From Lelliottia wanjuensis (GTDB lineage: Bacteria > Pseudomonadota > Gammaproteobacteria > Enterobacterales > Enterobacteriaceae), in NCBI RefSeq assembly GCF_030238365.1, contig NZ_JASSOT010000058.1, positions 1-64,000 of the forward strand: 64,000 nt of DNA. Reading direction: 5' to 3'. The notes beneath the pieces are model-generated. The model did no database searches. It had not been told where the DNA came from and saw only the letters and a list, made by a program, of their open reading frames with translations. Shown here piece after piece: positions 10,002 to 18,416 of the stretch (position 1 is its first letter; each line of letters begins with the position of its first letter). The position numbers and the translations under genes were made by a program.

Positions 10002-10036
10002 TCACGTACTCCCACTCTCAATAAAGGAACTTTTGA

Positions 10037-10561
10037 ATGGCAACAGTAACCCGCTGGTGGGCGCTGACGCTTATTGCCTGTAGCCTGCTCGCTGGCTGCG
10101 GTCTGACTCAGACTGTCACGGACGGTACGGTCAGCATCACGAAATCCATCTTCTACAAAAAAATTAAAACGCTGCATCTGGATTTTACCCCGCGTACGGC
10201 TATTAACGCCGATGGCGCACAGACACCGCTGGCGACGATGGTGAGAGTCTATCAGCTCAGGGATCGTAAAGCGGTTGATGCCGCCGATTACCAGACACTG
10301 TTGCGTAATGCCGATACGGTACTTAAAGACGACGTACTGGCGTCAAAATCGCTGCTGGTGATGCCCAAAGGCAGCATGACACTCAATATGCCCATGGATG
10401 AAGACGCTCAGTTCGTGGTTGTAGTGGGGTTGTTTAACCGCCCGGATCAGAAGGACAACCGCTGGCGCCTGGTACTGACCCGTGACGACCTGGACCCGGA
10501 CAAACCCCGCACGATTGAACTGGGTGATGGCTGGCTCAGCCTCGTGCCGGTGAAGGAGTGA
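10037..10561 (+). CDS. tssJ: TssJ (VasD) T6SS outer-membrane lipoprotein
   Basis: 174 aa. TssJ is the lipoprotein that links the TssM periplasmic domain to the outer membrane. There is a signal peptide with lipobox L-L-A-G-C and lipidated Cys at 21. The mature part shows the VasD beta-sandwich pattern, including R-V-Y-Q-L-R-D and V-V-G-L-F-N-R-P-D. A ribosome site AAAGGA precedes the ATG. vgrG follows almost directly. Confidence 0.93.
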   Translation: MATVTRWWALTLIACSLLAGCGLTQTVTDGTVSITKSIFYKKIKTLHLDFTPRTAINADGAQTPLATMVRVYQLRDRKAVDAADYQTLLRNADTVLKDDVLASKSLLVMPKGSMTLNMPMDEDAQFVVVVGLFNRPDQKDNRWRLVLTRDDLDPDKPRTIELGDGWLSLVPVKE

Positions 10562-10565
10562 AGTG

Positions 10566-13025
10566 ATGGATAACTGGTTAGCGCTTTTTGACGGACAGAC
10601 CCGATATTTTCTGGATATCAATGACAGTTCAGTGAAGCCGGATGTTCTGCGCTTTTACGGCAGGGAAGCACTGAGCGAACCCTTCAGCTGGGACATCGAG
10701 TTCACCACGCTTCAGGCGAACATCCCCCCGGAAGCGGTACTGATGAAATATGCCTCTTTCCGGATGCGGAGCGGTAAAAGTGTTCACGGCATGGTGACCC
10801 GCCTGGAATGGCTTTCAACCTCAAAGGATCAGTCTCACTACCGGCTTACGCTCAGTTCGCGCCTGGCGCTCCTGGGATACACCCGACAGTGCGCGGTATA
10901 TCAGAACCAGTCCGTTCCTGAGGTGGTTGAGCAGGTGCTGCGTAAACACGGTCTGGAAGGTCCCGATTTTGAATTCAAACTGGAGCATACGTACCCGCCG
11001 CGTGAAATTATCACTCAGTGGCAGGAGACGGATCTGCAATTCATCCAGCGCATTCTGTCTGAGGTGGGCATTTACTGGCGCACGATGATGGATGACGTGC
11101 GCGGTCTGGATACCTACATACTGGCCGACAGCCAGCTTAACTACCAGTTTGATGTGCAGTTGCCCTACAGCGAGCCCTCGGGGTTGTTCGACGGCGCAGC
11201 AGAATCGGTCTGGGATGTGCGGACCTGGCACAACATTGCCACCCGCACTGTCACCACGCGTGATTACAACTACCGGACAGCCACTACGCCGATGAATGCG
11301 GCGGTCAGCGTGCGTAATAATGCTGTCACCACCGGAGAGCATTACCGTTACGCGGCACCTTATCGTGAAGCGGGTGATGACGCCAGCCCGGAGCCGGAAA
11401 CTGAATCTGGCGCGTTCTACGCCCGACTTCACCACGAGCGGGAGCTCAACAGGTCGGCCCGTGTTCACCTGTTCAGCAATGCTGCACACCTCACACCCGG
11501 GCAGGTGCTGGAGCCGCAGGGCGACGTCATTACGGCCCTGCAAGAGGGTGTGATCCTCACGCTGTTGACCTTCCGGGGTGCGCGTGATTCCCGTCTGCAT
11601 GTGTCGGTCTGGGGCCTGCCTTACACCGAACGTTACTGCTTTCGTCCGGCAGAGATCCCACGTCCGGTCATCCCAGGTACGATTCCGGCCCGGATCGAAA
11701 GTCGCGAAAAAAATGATATCTACGCACACCTGGACGAGCAGGGGCGCTATCGGGTGAAGCTGGACTTCGACCGGGAAGGCACGGAACCCGGTTACGGTTA
11801 TCTATGGCTACGGATGGCGAAGCCCTATTCCGGTGAAACGCTGGGCTGGCATACGCCGCTCATCGATGGCACCGAAGTGGCGATTGCGTACAGCAATGGC
11901 GATATTGATCTGCCGTACATCGCCTATGCCTTGCACGACTCCGAGCATCCCGACCTGGTGAACCGGGACAATCACACCCGGAACATCCTCCGGACGCCTG
12001 CCAACTCAAAATTACGGATGGAAGACAAGCGAGGTGAGGAGCACATCAAACTCGCCACGGAATACGGCAAGACGCAGCTCAACAGCGGAAACCTGGTGGA
12101 CAGCAAGGGACAACTGCGCGGTAAAGGCACAGAGCTGCGCACCGATGAGTGGGGAACCCTGAGAGCAGGAAAGGGACTCTTTGTCGCTGCGGATGCTCAG
12201 GCGAAAGCCCAGGGTGATGCTCTTGATATGGATGCCGCGCTGAAGGAAATCGACAGGCTTAATCAGCAACTGCAACAGCTGGAAATGGCCGCAGAAAAGG
12301 CCCTGGCGCTGAAAGGGGATGTCGACAGCCAGATACAGATGTTTGAGCAGCGACTGAAACCGCTCAATGAAGCGGTGCTTTTCTCTGCGCCAGAAGGCAT
12401 GGCTCTGACCAGCGGTGAAGATATGCAGCTGGCCGCTGGCCGGAACCTTGCGCTTAACGCCGGAGAAGACTTCAGTGTTGGCGTGATGGGCAATGCGACC
12501 GCTTTGACCGGGGAGAAGCTGGGGCTCTTTGCCCGCACCGGTCAACTGAGCCTGAAATCCGGGGAAGGGCCAATAGATGTCCAGGCGCAAAACGCCAGTA
12601 TGCGTTTGTTCGCTGAGAAGAAGCTGACGCTGAGCTCAGCGAGTGACATCTCCTTTGCCGGAAAAAAACGTATCACCCTAATTGGTGGTGGCAGTTACCT
12701 GAAGCTTGAGGCCGGGAAGGTCGAGTACGGCACGACAGCGACCTATATGCGCAAAGTGAAAAGGACTATGGCGGCGGGAGCAAATACAATACCGATAGAA
12801 TCAAAAATGATTCAGCAAATTCACTCCTTCTATAATCTTCAATTTAAGTTAAGCAACACAGTCGGAAATTTTGTTCCCCATGCAAGATATTTGTTAATTG
12901 ATGAATCAGGGGAGATAACGTCAGGCATAACTGATGAAAATGGATACACTGATTCCATTTATACAAATGGAAAGAAAAAATTCAGTATTCATATCATCTT
13001 AGATCAAGAGGATGAAAATGATTAA
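10566..13025 (+). CDS. vgrG: VgrG (TssI) spike protein with C-terminal extension
   Basis: 819 aa. VgrG trimers form the puncturing spike of the T6SS tail and carry effectors. The N-terminal gp27-like region (phage tail-protein D fold, about 1-380), the gp5-like OB domain (I-P-A-R-I-E-S-R-E with D-E-Q-G-R-Y-R-V-K) and a DUF2345-type beta-helix (about 470-730) are in order. A predicted coiled-coil stretch lies near 560-600. After about residue 735 (base 12,775) composition drops sharply to AT-rich, and the last 80 residues look like a small beta domain (L-L-I-D-E-S-G-E-I, Y-T-N-G-K-K-K-F-S), perhaps an adaptor for the next gene. The ATG at 10566 follows AAGGAG. The 3' end overlaps the next gene. 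Confidence 0.93.
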   Translation: MDNWLALFDGQTRYFLDINDSSVKPDVLRFYGREALSEPFSWDIEFTTLQANIPPEAVLMKYASFRMRSGKSVHGMVTRLEWLSTSKDQSHYRLTLSSRLALLGYTRQCAVYQNQSVPEVVEQVLRKHGLEGPDFEFKLEHTYPPREIITQWQETDLQFIQRILSEVGIYWRTMMDDVRGLDTYILADSQLNYQFDVQLPYSEPSGLFDGAAESVWDVRTWHNIATRTVTTRDYNYRTATTPMNAAVSVRNNAVTTGEHYRYAAPYREAGDDASPEPETESGAFYARLHHERELNRSARVHLFSNAAHLTPGQVLEPQGDVITALQEGVILTLLTFRGARDSRLHVSVWGLPYTERYCFRPAEIPRPVIPGTIPARIESREKNDIYAHLDEQGRYRVKLDFDREGTEPGYGYLWLRMAKPYSGETLGWHTPLIDGTEVAIAYSNGDIDLPYIAYALHDSEHPDLVNRDNHTRNILRTPANSKLRMEDKRGEEHIKLATEYGKTQLNSGNLVDSKGQLRGKGTELRTDEWGTLRAGKGLFVAADAQAKAQGDALDMDAALKEIDRLNQQLQQLEMAAEKALALKGDVDSQIQMFEQRLKPLNEAVLFSAPEGMALTSGEDMQLAAGRNLALNAGEDFSVGVMGNATALTGEKLGLFARTGQLSLKSGEGPIDVQAQNASMRLFAEKKLTLSSASDISFAGKKRITLIGGGSYLKLEAGKVEYGTTATYMRKVKRTMAAGANTIPIESKMIQQIHSFYNLQFKLSNTVGNFVPHARYLLIDESGEITSGITDENGYTDSIYTNGKKKFSIHIILDQEDEND

Positions 13026-14025
13026 TAGTAAGAATTATTATACTGAGGCCGTAAAGATTGTTGATTTGCCTGTGTATTTGGATGAGCAATACATCAATTA
13101 TAAACTTGTTTTTATGGACCAAATAGGAATGCCTCTTACGGGGAAGTTGGACTCGTCAAAAACGATCGCGTCAATTGGTATTAATGATAGGCACGTTAAG
13201 GTAATGCTAATCATTTACATTCGGGGTGTTGAACTTAAGAAAATAAATTTAAGCGTTTTTGATGATATAAAAACAAAAGAAATATCTTTAAAATCTACCG
13301 TATCAGAAACCTGTGCCGAACAAGACAATACGTGCTCATTTAACTTAAAATTAAATATTTACACCATAAACAAGCAGAGCAATCAGGCCATTTTACTGGG
13401 CCTGAGTGAGATTGAAAAAATAGCGAAAGAACGTAACTTAACGGTTGGGTATTATATAAAAAGAAGATCTGGCGGTGTATCTAAAACATCGAAGGAAACA
13501 ATAGATAAGATAAACAACCCGAGTGAAATCACCAATAAATATATTAAACATGCATTAGAGTGTTTAAAAAATGAAAGCAATGCAGGTAAGGGGGATTATT
13601 CAAGGCTAATATACAGGGATTTAATGGTGAAGATATTTGAATATTTCCTAAAGAACTCAAAAGATCCTGATTCGGTTGTTGATGAAATTGTCAGTATATT
13701 TGGTACAAATATGGAGGATAGCTACATGAGGTCAGAACTACTGGCTTTTTATCATATCTATGAGGCGCTTATTCCTAAAACACACACAAGCCCGGGATAC
13801 GACAAAATTCAACATTTTACATATAGCGCAGGGAAACGTTATAATACAATGCAAATTATAACGGATACAGCGCAATATGCGGGAGAAGCATATGATTTAA
13901 TAAATGGAGGGAGCTGGGATGACACCAAATCAGACATGGAAGCTAATAATTTAGGGCAAGCTTACGGAACGAGGTTGTATGAAAAATACCATCCAGTAAG
14001 AGCCGCCATTCGAAATCTGGATTAA
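13018..14025 (+). CDS. Candidate T6SS effector encoded by the gene after vgrG
   Basis: 335 aa from the ATG at 13018, which sits correctly after GAGG; the ATG at 13012 abuts it. It overlaps vgrG by 8 bp and is strongly AT-rich, as cargo effectors after vgrG often are. Residues 1-120 look beta-rich and may be the VgrG-docking part. The last 80 residues contain D-K-I-Q-H-F-T-Y-S-A, then G-E-A-Y-D, and S-D-M-E-A-N-N-L-G-Q-x-Y-G. This spacing of His, Glu/Asp and Asp-x-x-x-Asn resembles small membrane-associated domains such as the YfiM/DUF2279 group, but that link is weak. There is no signal peptide. Toxicity is inferred from position only. Confidence 0.5.
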   Translation: MINSKNYYTEAVKIVDLPVYLDEQYINYKLVFMDQIGMPLTGKLDSSKTIASIGINDRHVKVMLIIYIRGVELKKINLSVFDDIKTKEISLKSTVSETCAEQDNTCSFNLKLNIYTINKQSNQAILLGLSEIEKIAKERNLTVGYYIKRRSGGVSKTSKETIDKINNPSEITNKYIKHALECLKNESNAGKGDYSRLIYRDLMVKIFEYFLKNSKDPDSVVDEIVSIFGTNMEDSYMRSELLAFYHIYEALIPKTHTSPGYDKIQHFTYSAGKRYNTMQIITDTAQYAGEAYDLINGGSWDDTKSDMEANNLGQAYGTRLYEKYHPVRAAIRNLD

Positions 14026-14034
14026 GGACTGGAG

Positions 14035-14502
14035 ATGAAATTCTTAATTTACTTTTCATTAATTTTACTTGTTAGCATTGTTTTGTTTTACTTGTTAAAT
14101 GTTGGCTATTATCGTGGGGAACTACATTATTATGATATTGTAAACGAAGGGGAACTTTCAAGTTATTTAAGTTCTTTGTTTCGATTTGATTTAATGGTTA
14201 CTATTTTCAATTTTCTTCTATTGATTTTTAGTTGTTTGTTTCTGCTAAAAAACACACCCAATCGATTCAAAGTTAGATTCTACATATTGATTGGTCTTCT
14301 ATTTTTTAATGTGGTGAATAGTTTCATTTTTTCATTGAAAAATCATATGCGAAATCACCATGATGTTTTTGAGTTAAATGTTTTCGTTGCTCTTTTAGAA
14401 AAATACGGAGAAATTGCCAGTCTCGTCTATATTGCCCCGTTAATATTATCCAGTGCTATGCTAATACTATTTTTGGTTGTTGTGAGAAAGTGCAGAAAAT
14501 GA
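14035..14502 (+). CDS. Four-helix membrane protein, candidate immunity protein
   Basis: 155 aa, very AT-rich, with GGAG before the ATG and only 9 bp after the previous stop. Four hydrophobic segments are clear: about 3-23, 52-71, 83-101 and 128-149. Small polytopic inner-membrane proteins directly after a T6SS effector gene are often the cognate immunity proteins, which would suit an effector that acts at the membrane or in the periplasm. No family is recognised, and the assignment is by position. Confidence 0.5.
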   Translation: MKFLIYFSLILLVSIVLFYLLNVGYYRGELHYYDIVNEGELSSYLSSLFRFDLMVTIFNFLLLIFSCLFLLKNTPNRFKVRFYILIGLLFFNVVNSFIFSLKNHMRNHHDVFELNVFVALLEKYGEIASLVYIAPLILSSAMLILFLVVVRKCRK

Positions 14503-14542
14503 AATGATTATAAATCAAGTATATTGAGGTGATATTTCATTC

Positions 14543-14665
14543 ATGACATTTTGCGAGTATCTTAAACTGCCGCGAGAGGAGCTTGACTTGGACGTGCGGA
14601 ATGGTTCCAAAGAACAAGGGAATATTATATTAAAACGTATCTTCCTGAGCCCAATTAATATTTAA
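14543..14665 (+). CDS. Possible 40-codon small gene or gene remnant
   Basis: A short frame (starting M-T-F-C-E-Y-L-K) lies in the 169-bp gap between the candidate immunity gene and tssE. GAGGTGAT at 14526-14533 gives it a reasonable ribosome site. The product would be charged and soluble. It may be a remnant of an earlier cargo gene. There is no similarity that I recognise. Confidence 0.2.
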   Translation: MTFCEYLKLPREELDLDVRNGSKEQGNIILKRIFLSPINI

Positions 14666-14671
14666 TCCCAC

Positions 14672-15133
14672 ATGGTATTTACTTTGGATAGAAAATCAGC
14701 ATCTTTATACGAAATTCTTACTGGCAACTTTACAGGAGACCTTCCCCTTGAAGTTGTAAACGAAGAAGACCAGGTAATTTTATCCGTGCTGGATAACATC
14801 CAGAGTATTTTGAATGCCCGGGCCGGGACCATATCCCATCTACCAGATTATGGTTTGCCGGATATGACCAAAATTCTGCAAGGCATGCCCGGGACAGCCC
14901 ACGAGCTGATCGAAACGCTGGCCGGTGTCCTGCTCAAGTATGAACCTCGTTTGCAGTCCCTCAATGTGACCCTGCTCGAACAGAAAGTGCCAGGTGAGTT
15001 GCGCTACGCCATTGATGCAGAACTTAAGGGGATTGGGCTGGTGCGCTACGGCACAGAATTTATGCCGGAAGGACGAGTATTAATCCGGCATCTGAAAAAT
15101 CAACAATTCCTCACTGCACGAGCTATGTCATAG
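14672..15133 (+). CDS. tssE: TssE (gp25-like) T6SS baseplate protein
   Basis: 153 aa. TssE is the gp25-type wedge component. Clear family motifs are S-L-Y-E-I-L-T-G-N-F, E-E-D-Q-V-I-L-S-V-L-D-N, H-L-P-D-Y-G-L-P-D and P-G-T-A. Base composition returns to that of the structural genes within the first 150 bp, so the vgrG-effector-immunity cargo sits exactly between tssJ and tssE. Confidence 0.93.
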   Translation: MVFTLDRKSASLYEILTGNFTGDLPLEVVNEEDQVILSVLDNIQSILNARAGTISHLPDYGLPDMTKILQGMPGTAHELIETLAGVLLKYEPRLQSLNVTLLEQKVPGELRYAIDAELKGIGLVRYGTEFMPEGRVLIRHLKNQQFLTARAMS

Positions 15134-15193
15134 CTTTAGCCGTTATGTCGATTTTTCCCCTCAGTTATTTTCTAAACAGCAAAGGACTGATAT

Positions 15194-16438
15194 ATGGCCA
15201 GAAAAAAAAGTGGCGGTGATGCCGCTTCAGGTATTTTGATTATTCTTGGTGTCATTTTATGGGCTATTTATGCCGTAATAAGAGTGTTAATTAATATCAA
15301 CGAGCGCTTTATTGAGGCTGCATCCGGACCTGCCGGGATTATTGGTCTGTTCTTCGGTCTGTTGATTCTGGTTAGCATATTGGTTCGCTATTTTATTTAT
15401 CGGGGATTTAAACAACGCACGGCAGAACTTGAAGAGGCCAGGGAAAAGCTGAAGCAACAAGAGAATGCCTTTACTGAACGGGTAAATCATGAGGTAGAGC
15501 GCGTGATGTACGGTGAGCGCAAACGCCTTGCCCGCCGTGAAGAGGTGTTTAACGAAACCAGAGCCAAATCCTCCCGTGCGCTGCAGCGCATCGTGGACTC
15601 TGCATATACCTTTAAAGCGAAAACGCTGCTTGCAGGCACCACCATCAATAACTGGCAAAGTAAGTACGACCAGTTGAGAAAAGAGATGGCCGGGTATGCG
15701 GCTATTCGTGAAAAAATCACCCATCTTGAATTGCAGGATAATGCCGACTGGAACGGCGTCAGACAGCAATTCCTTGATAAGGTTGCCTTACTGGAAAAAG
15801 CGCAGGAAGAGAAGGAATATCAGGCAGAAATTAAGCGCCAGATGCGTGAGGAAAAGCAACGCCAGGATGAGCTGGGCAGACAACAGCAGGAAGCGGAAGA
15901 AGAACAGCACCGTCTCGAAGAGCAGCAGCGGGTGCTGCAGGAAGCGCTTCTGGCTGCGGAAGGTGCGCACAAGACGGAGCTGGAAAGGCAGCGTGTTGAG
16001 CTGGAGCAACAAATTGCGGCGGTTCACCAGCAGTATGAAAGAGCCAAATCCATGGCTCAGCTCACCCGGCAGGGGCACGTCTATATCATTTCGAACATCG
16101 GCTCCTTCGGTGAGAATGTTTATAAAGTAGGCATGACCCGGCGGCTTGAACCAATGGACAGGGTTAAAGAGCTGAGTGATGCCTCGGTGCCGTTTGATTT
16201 TGATGTCCATGCAATGATCTCCTGTGATGATGCCCCGGCTCTGGAGAAAGTGTTACATGAACACCTTGAGCACTACCGGATGAATAGAATTAATCTGCGT
16301 AAAGAGTTCTTCCGGGTGGAGCTGGCGAAGATCATTAACGAAGTGGAGCGCCATCATGGGCAGGTTGAATACATTGCCGATCCGGTGGCGCTTCAGTACT
16401 GGCAGAGCCTGGACAGCACAGATACCGAAGCGGCGTAA
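15194..16438 (+). CDS. Membrane-anchored coiled-coil protein with T5orf172/MUG113 (GIY-YIG) domain
   Basis: 414 aa. Two transmembrane helices at the N-terminus (about 14-35 and 46-68) are followed by a long charged coiled coil (about 70-290, with runs of E, Q, K and R). A C-terminal domain starts G-H-V-Y-I-I-S-N-I-G-S, then V-Y-K-V-G-M-T-R-R, and continues to E-x-x-L-H-E-H-L and E-F-F-R-V. This is the T5orf172/MUG113 variant of the GIY-YIG nuclease fold. Most relatives are soluble phage or bacterial proteins, and some have a DUF4041 helical region. The substrate is unknown. AAAGGA precedes the ATG. Confidence 0.7.
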   Translation: MARKKSGGDAASGILIILGVILWAIYAVIRVLININERFIEAASGPAGIIGLFFGLLILVSILVRYFIYRGFKQRTAELEEAREKLKQQENAFTERVNHEVERVMYGERKRLARREEVFNETRAKSSRALQRIVDSAYTFKAKTLLAGTTINNWQSKYDQLRKEMAGYAAIREKITHLELQDNADWNGVRQQFLDKVALLEKAQEEKEYQAEIKRQMREEKQRQDELGRQQQEAEEEQHRLEEQQRVLQEALLAAEGAHKTELERQRVELEQQIAAVHQQYERAKSMAQLTRQGHVYIISNIGSFGENVYKVGMTRRLEPMDRVKELSDASVPFDFDVHAMISCDDAPALEKVLHEHLEHYRMNRINLRKEFFRVELAKIINEVERHHGQVEYIADPVALQYWQSLDSTDTEAA

Positions 16439-16530
16439 TGACGGGATATCGCACACTGCGACGCCCTGGAGCATCAGCTACAGGTATTGATGTCAGATAA
16501 AAACATCCGTAACAACTGGAGCATCCTGCT

Positions 16531-17922
16531 ATGAGTGCATACATCCTGTTCGAAAACCTTTGCTGTGAACTGGGGCTGGATGCTTTTCCTGCTGACCGGG
16601 TCACGCTGACCGGTGCCGACCCGGTATACCCGATGCCTTTTCGTATCGGCGAAGCGGCGGCTGCTGTGCTGGCTCTGCAGGGGGTGATGCTGGACTCACT
16701 CCGTGTGCAGCAGGGTATGGCCCCGCAGCAGATTACGGTGGACTACCACAGCGCAGCGGCCTCGACGTATGCAGTCGCTTTCCAGCGCCAGAACGGGCAC
16801 AACTGGCAGTACAACGACCCGGACTATCCGACAACCGATTTCTACCGCACCGGTGATAGCCGCTGGATATTTCTGCACGGGGGCTACCCGAAGCTGCGCG
16901 ACGGCATTCTGGATATCCTCAATGTGCCCAATAACCGCAGCTGCATTGCAGATGCTGTGATGACCTGGAACGCCGAATACCTGGAGTCCACACTCGCGGA
17001 TGCCGGACTTTGCGGTGCCGTGGTTCGCACTTTTGAGGAGTGGCAGGCTCATCCGCAGGGGCGGGTAGTCTGTGCTGAACCGCTGATTCGTCTGACGAAA
17101 GTGAGCGACAGCGCACCGCGCTCCCGGCTCTATGGTACAGAGCAAACACTGCAGTGCCTGCGGGTGCTGGATTTTACCCATGTGATTGCCGGACCGACCG
17201 CCACCCGGGGTCTGGCGCAGATGGGAGCGGATGTGCTGCATATCTCCTCGCCGCACCGGCCACGCATTCTGCCGTTCGATGTGGACACCAACCACGGCAA
17301 GCGCAATGCGTATCTGGATTTGTCCGTGCTGGCTGACCAGCAGACCGCCGCACGGCTGGTGAGTGACGGCGATGTGTTTGTGCAGAGTTATCGCCCGGAA
17401 GCGCTGGGACGCTACGGCCTGAGCGTTCCGGAAATGGTGCAACTGAACCCGCATCTGATAGCCGTGAACCTGAACTGCTACGGTCACACTGGCCCGTGGA
17501 AAAATCGCCCCGGTTTTGAACAACTGGCGCAGACCTGTACGGGTATGGCGATGGCGCAGGGGGAAAATCAGAGACCTCAGCTCGGACCCACTTATCCGAA
17601 TGACTACCTGACGGGATACCTTGCCACGCTTGGCGTTCTGATGGCACTGGAGCGTCAGAGCCGTGAAGGCGGAGCCTGGCAGGTGGACGTCTCGCTATGC
17701 CGCACCGCTACCTGGCTGCAACAGCAGGGGCTGGTGGATGGATGGCAAAAAGCCACAGGTTCGGACGAAGAATGGATTGCTGCCTGTATGGCAACCGAAA
17801 CCGGACCCTTTGGCGAACTGCACTACTTTAATACTGCGCTGAGGCTTGAGAAAACACCGCTGCGCTTTACCACCCCGGCGATGCCGCTTGGGGCTCACCT
17901 TCCAGAGTGGCTAAGCCGCTGA
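16531..17922 (+). CDS. Family III CoA-transferase (CaiB/BaiF)
   Basis: 463 aa. Family III CoA-transferases move CoA between carboxylic acids through an aspartyl-CoA intermediate. The conserved V-L-D-F-T-H-V-I-A-G-P-T-A-T-R motif starts near residue 213, with L-A-Q-M-G-A-D-V-L-H-I after it. N-x-N-C-Y-G-H-T-G-P-W and P-N-D-Y-L-T-G-Y-L-A follow, the latter holding the likely catalytic Asp. About 200 extra N-terminal residues resemble a degenerate first copy of the fold, as in fused CaiB-like proteins. GC content matches core DNA. Why it sits in a T6SS locus is unclear; it is co-oriented with its neighbours but 92 bp from the gene before it. Confidence 0.85.
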   Translation: MSAYILFENLCCELGLDAFPADRVTLTGADPVYPMPFRIGEAAAAVLALQGVMLDSLRVQQGMAPQQITVDYHSAAASTYAVAFQRQNGHNWQYNDPDYPTTDFYRTGDSRWIFLHGGYPKLRDGILDILNVPNNRSCIADAVMTWNAEYLESTLADAGLCGAVVRTFEEWQAHPQGRVVCAEPLIRLTKVSDSAPRSRLYGTEQTLQCLRVLDFTHVIAGPTATRGLAQMGADVLHISSPHRPRILPFDVDTNHGKRNAYLDLSVLADQQTAARLVSDGDVFVQSYRPEALGRYGLSVPEMVQLNPHLIAVNLNCYGHTGPWKNRPGFEQLAQTCTGMAMAQGENQRPQLGPTYPNDYLTGYLATLGVLMALERQSREGGAWQVDVSLCRTATWLQQQGLVDGWQKATGSDEEWIAACMATETGPFGELHYFNTALRLEKTPLRFTTPAMPLGAHLPEWLSR

Positions 17923-17991
17923 CCGGTTGCCCTGGCCGGAATATTCTCCGGGGCTGAACCATTATTCACACTAACCACAGAGAACCTGAAG

Positions 17992-18396
17992 ATGAAAAAA
18001 TGTCGTCTTGCATTACCGTGCCTGTTAACCGGCTTACTGCTGAGCCTGTCCGTTCAGGCGAACGATCATAAAGCACTGGGCGTGATTGCCATGCCACGTA
18101 ATGAAACGAATGACCTGGCGCTGAAAATCCCGGTCTGTCGGGTGATAAAACGTCTGCAACTGACCGCTGAACATGGGGACCTGAACTTAAGTGGGGCTAC
18201 CGTTTATTTTAAGGCGGCTAAAGGCAGCAGCCAGACGCTGAATGTCCCTTCGGAAATTAAGGAAGGCACCACCACCGACTGGATTAACATTAACAGTGAT
18301 AATGACAACAAGCGCTGCGTGTCGAAAATCACCTTCTCCGGGCATACGGTGAACTCCTCGGATATGGCGACGCTGAAAGTCTTTGGTGACGACTGA
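17992..18396 (+). CDS. yaaI: YaaI family (DUF2541) exported protein
   Basis: 134 aa with a signal peptide ending A-N-D-H. The mature sequence [13 protein letters not shown], the [14 protein letters not shown] segment and the [14 protein letters not shown] end match E. coli YaaI nearly residue for residue and in length. YaaI is a periplasmic protein of unknown function. In E. coli it lies beside yaaW near dnaK; here both genes lie inside the T6SS region about 2.7 kb apart. Confidence 0.9.
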   Translation: MKKCRLALPCLLTGLLLSLSVQANDHKALGVIAMPRNETNDLALKIPVCRVIKRLQLTAEHGDLNLSGATVYFKAAKGSSQTLNVPSEIKEGTTTDWININSDNDNKRCVSKITFSGHTVNSSDMATLKVFGDD

Positions 18397-18416
18397 TTAG
18401 CTGAGGGATATCACAG

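Noticed and set aside
10821..11729. 302-codon - strand frame opposite vgrG
   Set aside because: Shadow of vgrG in the GC-rich part.
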